A DNA stretch of 64,000 nucleotides from CAZPMC01 sp964587755 (GCA_964587755.1 CAZPMC010000007.1:1-64000); one strand, 5' to 3'. Positions 17,758 to 27,309 are shown, counted from the first letter of the stretch. The notes: generated from the letters alone by a model not told the origin. Made by a program: numbers and translations.

Positions 17758-18446
17758 AAATAGCTAGAAACATTGCAATGACCATTGTTTGTATACTATT
17801 GGGAATAATGCTGGCATTGCAGTACAAGAGTATTAATCTTAATCAAACTGCAGCAAGCTTTGAGAATAAAAGAATGGATGAATTGAAAACAGAGCTTATC
17901 AGGCTGCAAAACCAAAAGGAAACATTAACACAAAGGCTTGAAGAGCTGCAAGCGGAAAATCAGGCGTATGCCAAGGCTAAGATAGGCGATAGCGAAGCCG
18001 CAAAAAGAATACAGGACAATCTTCTTAAAGCAAGAATTTTTGCAGGTTTTGAAACTGTTAAGGGAAAGGGTATTGTTGTTACTCTTGACAACAACTCATT
18101 TATTCATGTTGAAGACTTTGACATACTAAATATAATAAATGAGATGCGTGCTACCGGTGCACAAGCCATTTCTGTAAATGACGAAAGAATTGTGGCTATG
18201 TCTGAGGTAAGGGAAGCAGGACAATACATAATGATAAATGGAAAGCCTCATAAGGCACCTTTTACAATCAAAGCCATTGCCGATCCTGATGATCTTGAAC
18301 GCTCACTTACTTTAATCGGAGGGGTAGTTGAAGCCTTGGAGGATGCCCAGTTGAAAGTAAGTATTAAAAAGATGGATGAAGTGGTTATTAACAAGTTCGT
18401 TGATGACGGAACAATAAAAACAGATCTTTTAACACCTGCAGAATAG
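17754..18446 (+). CDS. DUF881 family protein, second copy
   Basis: A 230-residue paralogue of the preceding protein with the same plan: an N-terminal membrane helix (residues 5-23), a coiled coil rich in Gln/Glu/Leu (about 30-70), then the DUF881 domain with KGKGIVVTLDN and VNDERIVAMSE. GGAGGTGG upstream provides the ribosome site. The gene ends shortly before a strong terminator. The two copies differ throughout, so the duplication is old. Confidence 0.9.
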   Translation: MKIARNIAMTIVCILLGIMLALQYKSINLNQTAASFENKRMDELKTELIRLQNQKETLTQRLEELQAENQAYAKAKIGDSEAAKRIQDNLLKARIFAGFETVKGKGIVVTLDNNSFIHVEDFDILNIINEMRATGAQAISVNDERIVAMSEVREAGQYIMINGKPHKAPFTIKAIADPDDLERSLTLIGGVVEALEDAQLKVSIKKMDEVVINKFVDDGTIKTDLLTPAE

Positions 18447-18502
18447 TCAATTTCAGGTATATTTTTATTCTTTCCTAATATGAATATAAAGTAGGCAAAC
18501 AT

Positions 18503-18554
18503 AGCCTTGACTTGAGATACCAACGATATGTTGATATAAAGTCGGGGCTTTTTT
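18503..18554 (+). terminator. Terminator after the DUF881 pair
   Basis: AGCCTTGACTT (18503-18513) pairs with AAGTCGGGGCT (18539-18549, two G-U pairs). A further inner ATACCAAC/GTTGATAT stem extends it, and six T residues follow. Confidence 0.8.
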
Positions 18555-18587
18555 AAAGTAAAATGTAGGTTGAGACGGAGGCTTTTT

Positions 18588-19565
18588 ATGTTTCCTATTT
18601 TTGCTAATAGTTTAAAGGGAAAGATAGTATATGTGGTAATCTTTATTTTAATACTTACAGGATGTAAATCTACCTCAAACTACAATACACAGCTAAGTGA
18701 CCTGGGCGGGGTTTATGCCAGCAGCTTTGAGGATTTGAAGCTTAATATTGAAATAAGCGGAAAACTTTCGGAAGACGTCGGTGAGCTTATGACAGGAGAG
18801 AAGGGGTCAGGCTTAAAGCTTCTAAAACCAGATCACCTGGCTTCGGGAGCCCCGTTGAGCAACAAGATTTTGAGATGGGGCATATCCAGAAGACCCAACA
18901 ATGAAACACCCGCCGCAGATCCAGGTGCCCCGGAATTATTAAAAAAATATGGAGGAGAGTATTTAGGTGACACATCTAAAAAGGTAATCTATCTCACCTT
19001 TGATGAGGGATATGAAAATGGGTACACTCCTATGATACTTGATACTTTAAGAGATAATCAGGTAAAGGCAGTATTTTTTATTACAGGTCCTTATCTTAAG
19101 GAGCATCAGGACCTGGTGCGAAGAATGGTTGAAGAAGGGCACATTGTCGGTAACCATACAATACATCATCCCAGTTTACCTGAAATTAGTGACCGGGAGC
19201 TTGAAGAAGAGGTAGTCGGGCTTGAGCGGGCATTCCGAGAAAAGTTCGGAAAGGACATGAAATTTTTAAGACCGCCAAAGGGTGAGTACAGTGAGAGAAC
19301 TCTTGCATTAACTCAAAAACTTGGATACTGCAATTTATTCTGGAGCTTTGCATATGATGATTGGTATCGTGATAAGATACGGGGGCCGGAATATGCCAAA
19401 AATATTGTTATGAGGAATCTTCATAACGGTGCTGTGATATTATTGCATGCAGTTTCAAAGGACAATGCCCAGGCTCTCGACAGCATTATAAAAGAAGTTA
19501 TGGATAAGGGTTATGTGTTCGCAGACCCCAATGAGCTGTTGAAAACAGAAAAGGATGGGGATTGA
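18588..19565 (+). CDS. Polysaccharide deacetylase lipoprotein, PdaA-like
   Basis: 325 residues from ATG 18588, 6 bases after GGAGG. The N-terminus is a lipoprotein signal with LTGC (Cys26). The catalytic domain (about residues 120-310) is a NodB-type deacetylase with YLTFDEGYENG, where PdaA proteins carry DEGYE in place of the usual DDGP; the metal-binding HTIHHPSL; and RPPKGEYS. This pattern is that of PdaA, which deacetylates N-acetylmuramic acid to allow delta-lactam formation in the spore cortex. The sporulation genes yqfC and yqfD follow directly, in agreement. Confidence 0.88.
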   Translation: MFPIFANSLKGKIVYVVIFILILTGCKSTSNYNTQLSDLGGVYASSFEDLKLNIEISGKLSEDVGELMTGEKGSGLKLLKPDHLASGAPLSNKILRWGISRRPNNETPAADPGAPELLKKYGGEYLGDTSKKVIYLTFDEGYENGYTPMILDTLRDNQVKAVFFITGPYLKEHQDLVRRMVEEGHIVGNHTIHHPSLPEISDRELEEEVVGLERAFREKFGKDMKFLRPPKGEYSERTLALTQKLGYCNLFWSFAYDDWYRDKIRGPEYAKNIVMRNLHNGAVILLHAVSKDNAQALDSIIKEVMDKGYVFADPNELLKTEKDGD

Positions 19566-19891
19566 TGGCGAGAAAACAACCAAAAGCAAATAATGAATCC
19601 CATATTCAAAAGAAAAGTATGAAAGAAAAGGTTACAGAGGTTCTTGAGCTGCCTAAGGAGCTGGTGCTTAATATACCAAGACTTACACTTGTCGGTAACA
19701 AAGATATGATGATTGAAAACTACAAAAGGATTATTGAATACGGGAGTTTATGTATAAGGATAAAGACGGGAAGCGGTGTCGTGAAGGTCACCGGAAATGG
19801 TCTTATTATTAAGGAGATTACGGCAGAGGTTATTCTTATTGCGGGGGAAATAGCAGTCTTGGAATTTGTCATGGACAATCATAATCCGTGA
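19565..19891 (+). CDS. yqfC: Sporulation protein YqfC
   Basis: A 108-residue protein. ATG 19565 overlaps the previous stop (TGATG) and lies 5 bases after GGATGGGG. Its core, ELPKELVLNIPRLTLVGN followed by MIENYKRIIEY, matches the YqfC/YabP family of small sporulation proteins, and the next gene is yqfD, its usual partner. In Bacillus the pair belongs to the mother-cell sigma-E regulon and is linked to forespore engulfment signalling. No transmembrane segment is present. Confidence 0.9.
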   Translation: MARKQPKANNESHIQKKSMKEKVTEVLELPKELVLNIPRLTLVGNKDMMIENYKRIIEYGSLCIRIKTGSGVVKVTGNGLIIKEITAEVILIAGEIAVLEFVMDNHNP

Positions 19892-19916
19892 GATTTTAGT
19901 TTAGAGGTGAATCCAT

Positions 19917-21113
19917 TTGTTGCTTCTTAGATTATGGAATTATGTCAGAGGATATGTTATTATTATCGTTGAAGGGTATTTCATCGAAAAGTTTATAAAT
20001 ATTTGTATAAACCGCCGGATCCTGCTTTGGGATATAAGAGTACATAAGGATAAGCTGGTGACAATGAGGCTTTATATTGACGGGTTTAAAAAAATCCGGC
20101 CGGTTGCCAGAGAAACAAAATGTAAGGTAAGCATACTAAAAAAAGTGGGTTTGCCCTTTGTTTTTAATAAGTACCGGAATAGAAAAGCTTTTTTTGTCGG
20201 CGGAATAATTTTTATTGTTTTAATGTTTGTATTGACCTCTTTTATATGGAGTATTGAGATAAATGGCAACGAAGAGCTTCCGACTCAGATTATTGAAGAG
20301 GTACTTTCTAAAAATGGAATTAAGACAGGTGTTTTGAAATATAGAATTGATTCTGAAGCTACTGTTACAAATATTATACTTGAATTAAGCGAAGTTGTAT
20401 GGGTAAGCGTGGATGTAAGAGGAACAAAGGTTAAAGTTGAGTTAAGAGAAAGAGTGAAAACACCTGATATAGTGCCAAGAAACGTGCCATGTGATATTGT
20501 AGCGGTTAAGGACGGCTTTATTAAGCAGGTGATTGCAAAGCAGGGAATAGAGGTTGTTGGTGAGGGCGATACTGTAAAGAAAGGACAGGTGTTGATTTCG
20601 GGCAGAATCCCTCTTAAGGATAAAGAAAAAAATTTAAGGCTTGTTCACGCACTGGGTACTGTTTATGCAAGAACCTGGTATGATGAAAAGGAACCTGTTA
20701 TTACTGAGAGGGAAAATAGAATACCAACCGGCAATGTAATAAATGATTACTCAGTTATGCTATTTAATAAAAAAGTGGACATATTAAAAAGGAAAAATAG
20801 ATTTCAGAATTTTTATGTACAAGAAAAAAGCAAAAAGCTCACTATTGGTGAAAACCTTGTATTCCCCATAGAATTGATAACTTTAAGCTATCATGAAGAG
20901 CAAATAGATAAGATATTCATTAATGAGGAGGTTGCTAAAGACTTGGCAGTTGAAAGTGCATACAAAAGGTTAATGGAACGTTTGCCTGAAAATGCCGAGA
21001 TAATAAAACGAAATGTAAAGTTCATAGAAGGCAAGGATAACTCCATTATTGCCGATGTTATATTTGAATGTGTTGAAGATATAGGTACGGTAAGACGGAT
21101 TGGGGGAAAGTGA
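19917..21113 (+). CDS. yqfD: Sporulation protein YqfD
   Basis: 398 residues from TTG 19917, 6 bases after AGAGGTGA. It has the YqfD plan: a basic N-terminal part with LWNYVRGYV, one membrane segment (FVGGIIFIVLMFVLTSFIW, about residues 95-115) and a long extracytoplasmic domain with a FtsQ/POTRA-like start (WSIEINGNEELP). Required for sporulation in related species. It ends one base before the phoH start codon, and the yqfC-yqfD-phoH order is conserved in Firmicutes. Confidence 0.93.
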   Translation: MLLLRLWNYVRGYVIIIVEGYFIEKFINICINRRILLWDIRVHKDKLVTMRLYIDGFKKIRPVARETKCKVSILKKVGLPFVFNKYRNRKAFFVGGIIFIVLMFVLTSFIWSIEINGNEELPTQIIEEVLSKNGIKTGVLKYRIDSEATVTNIILELSEVVWVSVDVRGTKVKVELRERVKTPDIVPRNVPCDIVAVKDGFIKQVIAKQGIEVVGEGDTVKKGQVLISGRIPLKDKEKNLRLVHALGTVYARTWYDEKEPVITERENRIPTGNVINDYSVMLFNKKVDILKRKNRFQNFYVQEKSKKLTIGENLVFPIELITLSYHEEQIDKIFINEEVAKDLAVESAYKRLMERLPENAEIIKRNVKFIEGKDNSIIADVIFECVEDIGTVRRIGGK

Positions 21114-22079
21114 TTGGACAATTTTACTGAAACTACTATTGAATTTGACAAAATCGAACACGCAATAAATTTATTTGGAAAGTTTGATGAAAATGCGAAA
21201 ATTATAGAAAACGGCCTAAAGGTAAAGCTTCTTTCCAGAGATGATGAAATCAAACTGGAGGGCGAAAAGGAAAACATTGATAAGGCATCGTTTATAATAA
21301 AAAGACTTTTATCCATTGCCGAGAAGGGTGAGCCCATAACCAAACAAAGCGTAAGCTACATGGTGGATCTTGCAGCCGACGGCCAGATGGACAAGTTAAA
21401 GGACTACGGCAGTGAAAATATTTGTTTAACAGCCAGAGGAAGACAGATAAAATCTAAAACACTCGGACAAAAGCAATACGTTAACGCTATAAGGAATAAT
21501 GCAATTGTTTTTGGGATAGGACCTGCAGGTACCGGGAAGACCTTTCTTGCAGTTGCCATGGCAGTTAATGCTTTCAGAGAAAAGCAAGTCAACAGAATAA
21601 TTTTAACACGACCTGCCGTGGAAGCAGGAGAAAAGCTGGGATTTCTCCCAGGGGATATGCAAAACAAGGTAGACCCGTATTTAAGGCCTCTTTATGATGC
21701 ACTTTACGAAATAATGGGGGCAGAAACATATCATAAATACCTTGAAAAGGGAATGATAGAAATAGCCCCCCTTGCATATATGAGAGGCCGGACCCTGGAT
21801 GATTCTTTCATCATACTCGATGAGGCACAAAACACGACCCCCGAGCAGATGAAAATGCTTCTGACAAGAATAGGCTTTGGTTCGCAGGTGGTGGTCACAG
21901 GAGATATTACTCAGATTGACCTGCCCGGAGATAAAAGATCGGGACTTAAAGTAGTTACAAAAATCCTGAAAAATGTTGAGGGAATAGAATTTGTATATTT
22001 AACTGAAAAAGATGTTGTCAGGCATGAATTGGTGCAAAGAATAATAAAGGCTTATGAAAAATTTGATAATAAAAAATAA
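21114..22079 (+). CDS. PhoH-like ATPase
   Basis: 321 residues starting TTG 21114, directly after the YqfD stop. An N-terminal KH-like segment (residues 1-75) precedes the PhoH domain. Walker A is GPAGTGKT, followed by the family motif RPAVEAGEKLGFLPGDMQNK and Walker B FIILDEAQNTT. PhoH-like proteins are predicted RNA-associated ATPases that cluster with ybeY and era, as here, suggesting a role in ribosome or RNA maturation. No biochemical activity can be assigned from sequence. Confidence 0.93.
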   Translation: MDNFTETTIEFDKIEHAINLFGKFDENAKIIENGLKVKLLSRDDEIKLEGEKENIDKASFIIKRLLSIAEKGEPITKQSVSYMVDLAADGQMDKLKDYGSENICLTARGRQIKSKTLGQKQYVNAIRNNAIVFGIGPAGTGKTFLAVAMAVNAFREKQVNRIILTRPAVEAGEKLGFLPGDMQNKVDPYLRPLYDALYEIMGAETYHKYLEKGMIEIAPLAYMRGRTLDDSFIILDEAQNTTPEQMKMLLTRIGFGSQVVVTGDITQIDLPGDKRSGLKVVTKILKNVEGIEFVYLTEKDVVRHELVQRIIKAYEKFDNKK

Positions 22080-22111
22080 TCGACGGCACATTTATGATTG
22101 GAGGCTAAGCT

Positions 22112-24817
22112 TTGGGGGGCAAAGATAAGAAACCAAAAAAACAGAAGGTGAAAAGGTATATAGGGAACAAAGCATTTCAAAAGGTAGTCATTTCTATCGC
22201 CACAATCGCAATTTCATACATGATTGTTGTCAACGGTGCATTGCCAAAGACTTATAGGCTTGAAGTCGGCGAAAAATCAAATTATGATATTATTGCTCCA
22301 AGAGACATTGAGAATACTATTCTGACTGTCAAATTGGCAGAGGAAGCATCTAAAGCCGTACCTCCAGTATTAGTATCATTAGATGACGTTGCCATTGATA
22401 CCGTAAGTAAGGTTGCTGAGCTGTCAAATGAAATAAACGCAGTCAGACAGAGCATTAACCGGTTCAGGGCGACGGACAGTGAAGAGGCAGACGCTGTTGT
22501 CAATCTCTCAAGCAGACTCAAATCATTAAATTTAAACCTTTCATCAGAGCAGTTAAGCTATCTGATTATTGAAGCTGATGATAATGATATCGATAATTTT
22601 GAAAAAGCAACAAGGGATATTATCAGCAAGGCAATGAGAGATGACATCACTGCTGAAAATCTGCCATATAAGATAACCTTGGTTCAAAATGAATATAGGA
22701 AAAGTGAATTAAGTGAAGAATTAAAAAATATCGGCATTGATCTTGTCCAGGATATATTAAAGCCAAACAGCACAATCGATGTAGAACAGACCGATAAAGT
22801 GAGAAATGAAGCTTATGAAGTTGCAATGCAAAACAAGCAAATTATAACCGAGGGTTCAAGAATAATTAGCTACGGGGATATCGTAACAGAGGACAAGCTT
22901 TGGGTTTTAAAGGAACTTAACCTTTTAGAGACTGGAAAGATTAATTATTCTTTTGCAGGCGGAATACTGGTTATTATTTTGTTACTGTCATTTTTACTTA
23001 TTATGTACATAAACTATTTTTACAAAAAGGTTTTACCTGGCAGGAAAGAGATTATTCTTTTGTGTTTTATCATTTTGCTAGAGCTTACAGGCGCTCTATT
23101 TATAAATCCTATTGAGCCTTTGCTTATACCAATATTCATTGCACCAATGATAATTTCTATATTATTAGAACTTAGGCTGAGTATTTTTGTGAATTTGATA
23201 CTTATTTTTGCCATATCCCTTATTACACACGGCAACCAGTATATACTCTATTCAGGGGTAATAGGCGGGACTATAGCTGCTATAACGGTTTCCGGAGCTA
23301 CTCAAAGGAGCAAAATCTCTGCTGGAGGACTTATTGTTGCAATTGTTAATGCAGTAATAGTCGCATGTATCGGTCTTATTAATAAGAGTTCCTTGCCTGT
23401 AATAGGTAAAAGTGCTGCTCTTATTGCTGTCAATGGTATGCTGTCTACAATTTTCACAATTGGTGCTCTCCCATTTTTTGAAAGCGTATTTAATGTAATT
23501 ACACCATTAAAGCTTCTTGAGCTCTCAAATCCAAATCATCCCTTGCTCAAAAAGCTTCTTATGGAAGCACCGGGAACATATCATCACAGCTTGATGGTTG
23601 GTAATTTAGCCGAGGTTGCCACAGAGGCGATAAAAGGAAATGCATTACTTGCCAGAGTAGGAGCATATTATCATGATGTAGGGAAGCTTAAAAGGCCAGA
23701 TTATTTCAAAGAAAACCAGTTATCAACCAATCCTCACGATAATATGGCACCGCAAATTAGTGCGCAAATCATTTCAGCACATGGGGCTGACGGGGCAACT
23801 ATTGCGGAGAAATACAAGGTGCCTTTGGCAGTCAGAGATATTATTTCTCAGCACCATGGAACAACCCTTGTTGCATATTTTTACTTTAAGGCTAAAAAAA
23901 ATAATAATTCAAATACGAATGACAGCGTTAACGAAAATGATTACCGTTATATTGGGCCAAAGCCAGCATCTAAAGAATCTGCTGTTGTTATGCTGGCTGA
24001 CTCTGTGGAAGCAGCTGTCAGATCAATGCCAGAAAAAACAGAAGACAAAATAGAAGCTATGATTCATAAAATTATTAAGGATAAGCTGGATGACGGGCAA
24101 TTGGATCATTGTGACATAACCTTAAGGGACCTGGATACAATTGCAAAATCATTTATGAGAGTCTTCGGCGGGTATTTTCATAAACGTGAGGAATATCCTG
24201 AGATTAAAAAGCAAATGACTTTAATTGATAACGATGGTTATAATTCAGAAAATATCCTCCATGAAGGGCAGGAACAGGAGGCTAAGCCCAGTATGAGCAG
24301 TACAGATAAAAAAGAATGTAAATCAAAGGTATATATTGAAAATGAGCAGTCTGTATTTGAATTGAAACAGTCTCATAAGGATATTATCCACAAAATTGCC
24401 CTTGCCTGTCTCGAAGAGGAGGGAATTGATATTGGATGTGAGATAAATATACTCATTACAGACGATGCTTCAATTAAGAAAATGAACAGCGAATTTAGGA
24501 ATATTGACTGTGCAACAGACGTTCTCTCCTTTCCGATGGTAAATATGAAAAACGGTAAAATCCTTTCAATGGAGGGTGACTTTGACCTTGATGAAGAGCT
24601 TTTAGTCCTTGGTGATATCGTCATATCTGCTGAAACTGCCCAAAAGCAAGCAGAACAATATGGGCACAGCATTGAAAGGGAAATCGCTTTCCTAGCCTCC
24701 CACGGAGTATTTCATCTTCTTGGATATGACCATATGGAAAGTGACGAGGAAAGGATAATGCGCAGGAAGCAGGAGTCGGTTCTTAATGAGCTGGGGTTGA
24801 AGAGGAATGAAGAATAA
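22112..24817 (+). CDS. Fusion of a PgpH-type 7TM-HD phosphodiesterase with endoribonuclease YbeY
   Basis: 901 residues from TTG 22112, 7 bases after GGAGG. The N-terminal part matches PgpH/YqfF: one membrane helix, an extracellular domain (50-275), seven membrane helices (about 280-470), then an HD domain with HH (491-492) and HD (521-522). PgpH enzymes degrade cyclic di-AMP. After a polar linker (about 710-740) comes a complete YbeY domain ending with its zinc motif HGVFHLLGYDH (His864, 868, 874), the 16S rRNA maturation and quality-control RNase. These are normally two adjacent genes. An AGGAGG (24276-24281) and in-frame ATG (24293) could also yield free YbeY. Confidence 0.9.
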   Translation: MGGKDKKPKKQKVKRYIGNKAFQKVVISIATIAISYMIVVNGALPKTYRLEVGEKSNYDIIAPRDIENTILTVKLAEEASKAVPPVLVSLDDVAIDTVSKVAELSNEINAVRQSINRFRATDSEEADAVVNLSSRLKSLNLNLSSEQLSYLIIEADDNDIDNFEKATRDIISKAMRDDITAENLPYKITLVQNEYRKSELSEELKNIGIDLVQDILKPNSTIDVEQTDKVRNEAYEVAMQNKQIITEGSRIISYGDIVTEDKLWVLKELNLLETGKINYSFAGGILVIILLLSFLLIMYINYFYKKVLPGRKEIILLCFIILLELTGALFINPIEPLLIPIFIAPMIISILLELRLSIFVNLILIFAISLITHGNQYILYSGVIGGTIAAITVSGATQRSKISAGGLIVAIVNAVIVACIGLINKSSLPVIGKSAALIAVNGMLSTIFTIGALPFFESVFNVITPLKLLELSNPNHPLLKKLLMEAPGTYHHSLMVGNLAEVATEAIKGNALLARVGAYYHDVGKLKRPDYFKENQLSTNPHDNMAPQISAQIISAHGADGATIAEKYKVPLAVRDIISQHHGTTLVAYFYFKAKKNNNSNTNDSVNENDYRYIGPKPASKESAVVMLADSVEAAVRSMPEKTEDKIEAMIHKIIKDKLDDGQLDHCDITLRDLDTIAKSFMRVFGGYFHKREEYPEIKKQMTLIDNDGYNSENILHEGQEQEAKPSMSSTDKKECKSKVYIENEQSVFELKQSHKDIIHKIALACLEEEGIDIGCEINILITDDASIKKMNSEFRNIDCATDVLSFPMVNMKNGKILSMEGDFDLDEELLVLGDIVISAETAQKQAEQYGHSIEREIAFLASHGVFHLLGYDHMESDEERIMRRKQESVLNELGLKRNEE
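24276..24295 (+). promoter_or_regulatory. Internal ribosome binding site and ATG for free YbeY
   Basis: AGGAGG at 24276-24281 lies 11 bases before the in-frame ATG at 24293-24295, exactly in the linker between the HD and YbeY parts of the fusion. Initiation here would give a 174-residue YbeY of normal length. Confidence 0.5.
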
Positions 24818-25505
24818 AAACTTGGTAGACAGCTTTAACAATGCTATAAACGGTATAATCGGGACAATCAGAAGCGAAAGGAACATGCAAATTCATATAG
24901 CAGCAGCAGCTTTAGTTTTAATTCTTTCTCTTTTTTATGACCTTACAAGGGTTGAGTTTCTGATTGTATGTATTGCCATTGCATTAGTAATTATTTGCGA
25001 GCTTATAAACACAGCATGTGAAGTAATCATAGACACATTGATAGGCATTTATCATCCCAAAGCAAAGGTTGTAAAGGATACGGCGGCAGGCGCAGTATTC
25101 GTATCTGCCGTGTTATCCGTAATCGTAGGATATTTTATTTTTTATGATAGAGTCAGCACATCATTGGCCATCGGGATTATAAGGATAAAGCAGGCGCCAA
25201 TGCACATAACTGTGATTTCAATTATTTTAATATCCATTATTGTACTAATAATTAAGTCTATTTTTAAAAAAGGAACACCCTTTAGCGGAGGAATGCCAAG
25301 CGGTCACTCTGCCATCTCTTTTTCTGCTGTGACTGCTATTGCCCTTTGGACTGAAAATATTAATATTACGATTTTAACCTTAATTGTATCTTTACTTGTA
25401 GTACAAAGCAGACTTGAGGGAAAAATACATACATTATCTGAACTTATTGCAGGGGCTTTTATTGGTTTTACAGTAACGCTGCTGCTTTTTAAAGCTTTTT
25501 ATTGA
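24807..25505 (+). CDS. Fusion of DgkA-type lipid kinase and PAP2 phosphatase
   Basis: 232 residues. Residues 1-115 are a DgkA-type kinase with three helices and the catalytic segment ELINTACEVIID; Gram-positive members phosphorylate undecaprenol. Residues 125-232 are a membrane PAP2 phosphatase with PSGHS and the later SRLEGKIHTLSEL, fitting SRx5Hx3D with Glu in the last position. The two activities could both feed the C55-phosphate carrier pool, one from undecaprenol and one from undecaprenyl diphosphate. The start overlaps the YbeY end by 11 bases; GAAGAGGA precedes it. Confidence 0.88.
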   Translation: MKNKNLVDSFNNAINGIIGTIRSERNMQIHIAAAALVLILSLFYDLTRVEFLIVCIAIALVIICELINTACEVIIDTLIGIYHPKAKVVKDTAAGAVFVSAVLSVIVGYFIFYDRVSTSLAIGIIRIKQAPMHITVISIILISIIVLIIKSIFKKGTPFSGGMPSGHSAISFSAVTAIALWTENINITILTLIVSLLVVQSRLEGKIHTLSELIAGAFIGFTVTLLLFKAFY

Positions 25506-25535
25506 AAGTTTGACTAATAATTAAGGAGGTTTTAA

Positions 25536-26426
25536 ATGTCATTTAAATCAGGCTTTGTATCAATTGTAGGACGGCCAAATGTCGGCAAATCAACACTTTC
25601 AAATAAGCTGACAGGTGAAAAGATATCAATAATTTCAAATAAGCCACAGACTACCCGGAATACTATAAAAACAATTATTACTTCACCGGAGAGCCAAATA
25701 ATATTTATAGATACGCCGGGTATTCATAAGCCTAAAAACAAGTTAGGCGAATACATGGTAAACATTGCACAGACTTCCCTCAATGAAGTCGATATTGTTC
25801 TGTTTCTGACAGAGGCAACTGATGAGGAGCCCGGAGCAGGTGATATGTATATTATTGAACAGCTTAAAAAGCTCAAAACACCTGTGTTTTTAATAATTAA
25901 TAAGATTGACCTTATTAAAAAGGAGCAGCTTTTAGTAAGAATTGAAAAATACACAAAGGTTATGGATTTCCATACGGTTATACCCATATCCGCCCTATGT
26001 GATGAAGGACTTGATATTATTACTAAAGAGATAGTTAAGCTACTTCCGGAAGGGCCGAAGTATTTCACGGACGACATTGTTACAGACCAGCCTGAAAAAA
26101 TGATTGTTTCAGAGATGATCAGGGAAAAGATATTGGAATTAATCGAGGATGAGGTACCTCATGGCACAGGAGTTGAAGTAATAACTTTTAAAGAACGCAG
26201 TAGTAAGCCTCTTATAGACATTGAGGCAACCATATACTGCGAAAAAGAGACCCACAAGGGAATTATTATTGGAAAAAACGGAGCAATGCTTAAAAAGATT
26301 GGAACTAATGCAAGAGCCGATATTGAAAATCTTCTGGGGGTTAAGGTTTTCTTACAGCTTTGGGTTAAGGTTAAGCCTGATTGGAGAAACAGCGAAAATA
26401 TGCTTAGGACTCTAGGTTATAATTAA
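25536..26426 (+). CDS. era: GTPase Era
   Basis: 296 residues, normal Era length. Motifs: G1 GRPNVGKST (residues 9-17), G3 DTPG around residue 62, G4 NKID, then a C-terminal KH RNA-binding domain with GIIIGKNGAMLKKIG. Era binds the 3' end of 16S rRNA and checks 30S assembly, working with YbeY, which lies just upstream. ATG 25536 follows AAGGAGG at 7 bases. Confidence 0.97.
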   Translation: MSFKSGFVSIVGRPNVGKSTLSNKLTGEKISIISNKPQTTRNTIKTIITSPESQIIFIDTPGIHKPKNKLGEYMVNIAQTSLNEVDIVLFLTEATDEEPGAGDMYIIEQLKKLKTPVFLIINKIDLIKKEQLLVRIEKYTKVMDFHTVIPISALCDEGLDIITKEIVKLLPEGPKYFTDDIVTDQPEKMIVSEMIREKILELIEDEVPHGTGVEVITFKERSSKPLIDIEATIYCEKETHKGIIIGKNGAMLKKIGTNARADIENLLGVKVFLQLWVKVKPDWRNSENMLRTLGYN

Positions 26427-26442
26427 TAGGGAATGAAAGTTT

Positions 26443-27189
26443 ATGGCTTTTTTAAAGACAAAGGGGATTGTAATAAAAGAGGCAGGCGTAGGTGAGGCAG
26501 ACAAGATAATCACCATATTTTCAAGAAACCGCGGCAGAATAACAGCTCTTGTTAAGGGCGGGAGGCGTTTAAGATCAAATCTGTCTGCAGGCTCACAAAT
26601 ATTGTGCTATGCTGACTTTGTACTATTTAGCGGTAAGCAGATGTATTCAGTTAACAGCTGTGAGGTCATTGAACCTTTTTACGAAATAAGAAACGATATG
26701 TTCAAATTGACATATGCTGCACACTTTATGGACATTGTATTGGAAATCATACAAGAAAACCAGCAATCTCCAAAGCTTTTGCAACTGCTTTTGAATACCC
26801 TTCACCTGCTTGCTAAGACGGATAAGAATCCAAAGCTTTTATCAGGAATATTTGAGCTAAGGGCTCTGACAATTGCAGGATTTGCCCCTCATGTACATAA
26901 CTGCATGATTTGCGGACACGAACAAATAAATAATTACGCCTTCAGCTTTTCAAAATGTGGCTTTATATGTGACAGGCAGGAGTGCTATTCTAAGGACACT
27001 TTCGCACTTGAATTATCTGCTGGAACCTCAAGGGCCATACAGCATATAGTTTATTCCCGGATGAAGGACCTTTTCGGTTTTGCATTATCCGATGATGTGT
27101 TGGATGAGCTTAGCCATGTTTCAAAGAGATATCTTAGGGAAAGACTTGAGAGGGATTTTGTAAAGCTAGATTTTCTTAAGAATATATAG
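26443..27189 (+). CDS. recO: DNA repair protein RecO
   Basis: 248 residues. The N-terminal OB fold starts KTKGIVIKEAGVGEADKI, and the later part has CMIC, a spaced Cys and CDRQEC as the zinc-binding cluster found in Firmicute RecO. It loads RecA onto SSB-coated single strands with RecR in RecF-pathway repair. Position after era is conserved. It ends at a terminator shared with the oppositely oriented tRNA-Leu. Confidence 0.96.
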   Translation: MAFLKTKGIVIKEAGVGEADKIITIFSRNRGRITALVKGGRRLRSNLSAGSQILCYADFVLFSGKQMYSVNSCEVIEPFYEIRNDMFKLTYAAHFMDIVLEIIQENQQSPKLLQLLLNTLHLLAKTDKNPKLLSGIFELRALTIAGFAPHVHNCMICGHEQINNYAFSFSKCGFICDRQECYSKDTFALELSAGTSRAIQHIVYSRMKDLFGFALSDDVLDELSHVSKRYLRERLERDFVKLDFLKNI

Positions 27190-27192
27190 AAC

Positions 27193-27228
27193 AAAAAAAA
27201 GCCGATTTATAAAAAATCGGCTTTTTTG
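27193..27228. terminator. Bidirectional terminator between recO and tRNA-Leu
   Basis: An A run, GCCGATTT (27201-27208), a short loop, AAATCGGC (27214-27221), then a T run. The symmetry lets it serve recO on the plus strand and the tRNA-Leu transcript on the minus strand. The T run touches the encoded CCA of the tRNA. Confidence 0.9.
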
Positions 27229-27309
27229 GTGCGGTCGACCGGACTTGAACCGGTATGCTCGCGCATACGCCCCTCAAACGTACGTGTCTGCCAATTCCAC
27301 CACGACCGC
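27227..27309 (-). tRNA. tRNA-Leu (anticodon GAG)
   Basis: On the minus strand the gene starts GCGGTCG and ends CGACCGC, A, CCA. The anticodon loop is TTGAGGG with anticodon GAG and stem TACGT/GCGTA. The long variable arm GCGCGAGC-like and the T arm ACCGG/CCGGT around TTCAAGT are present, as expected of a class II tRNA. CCA is encoded. Confidence 0.95.
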
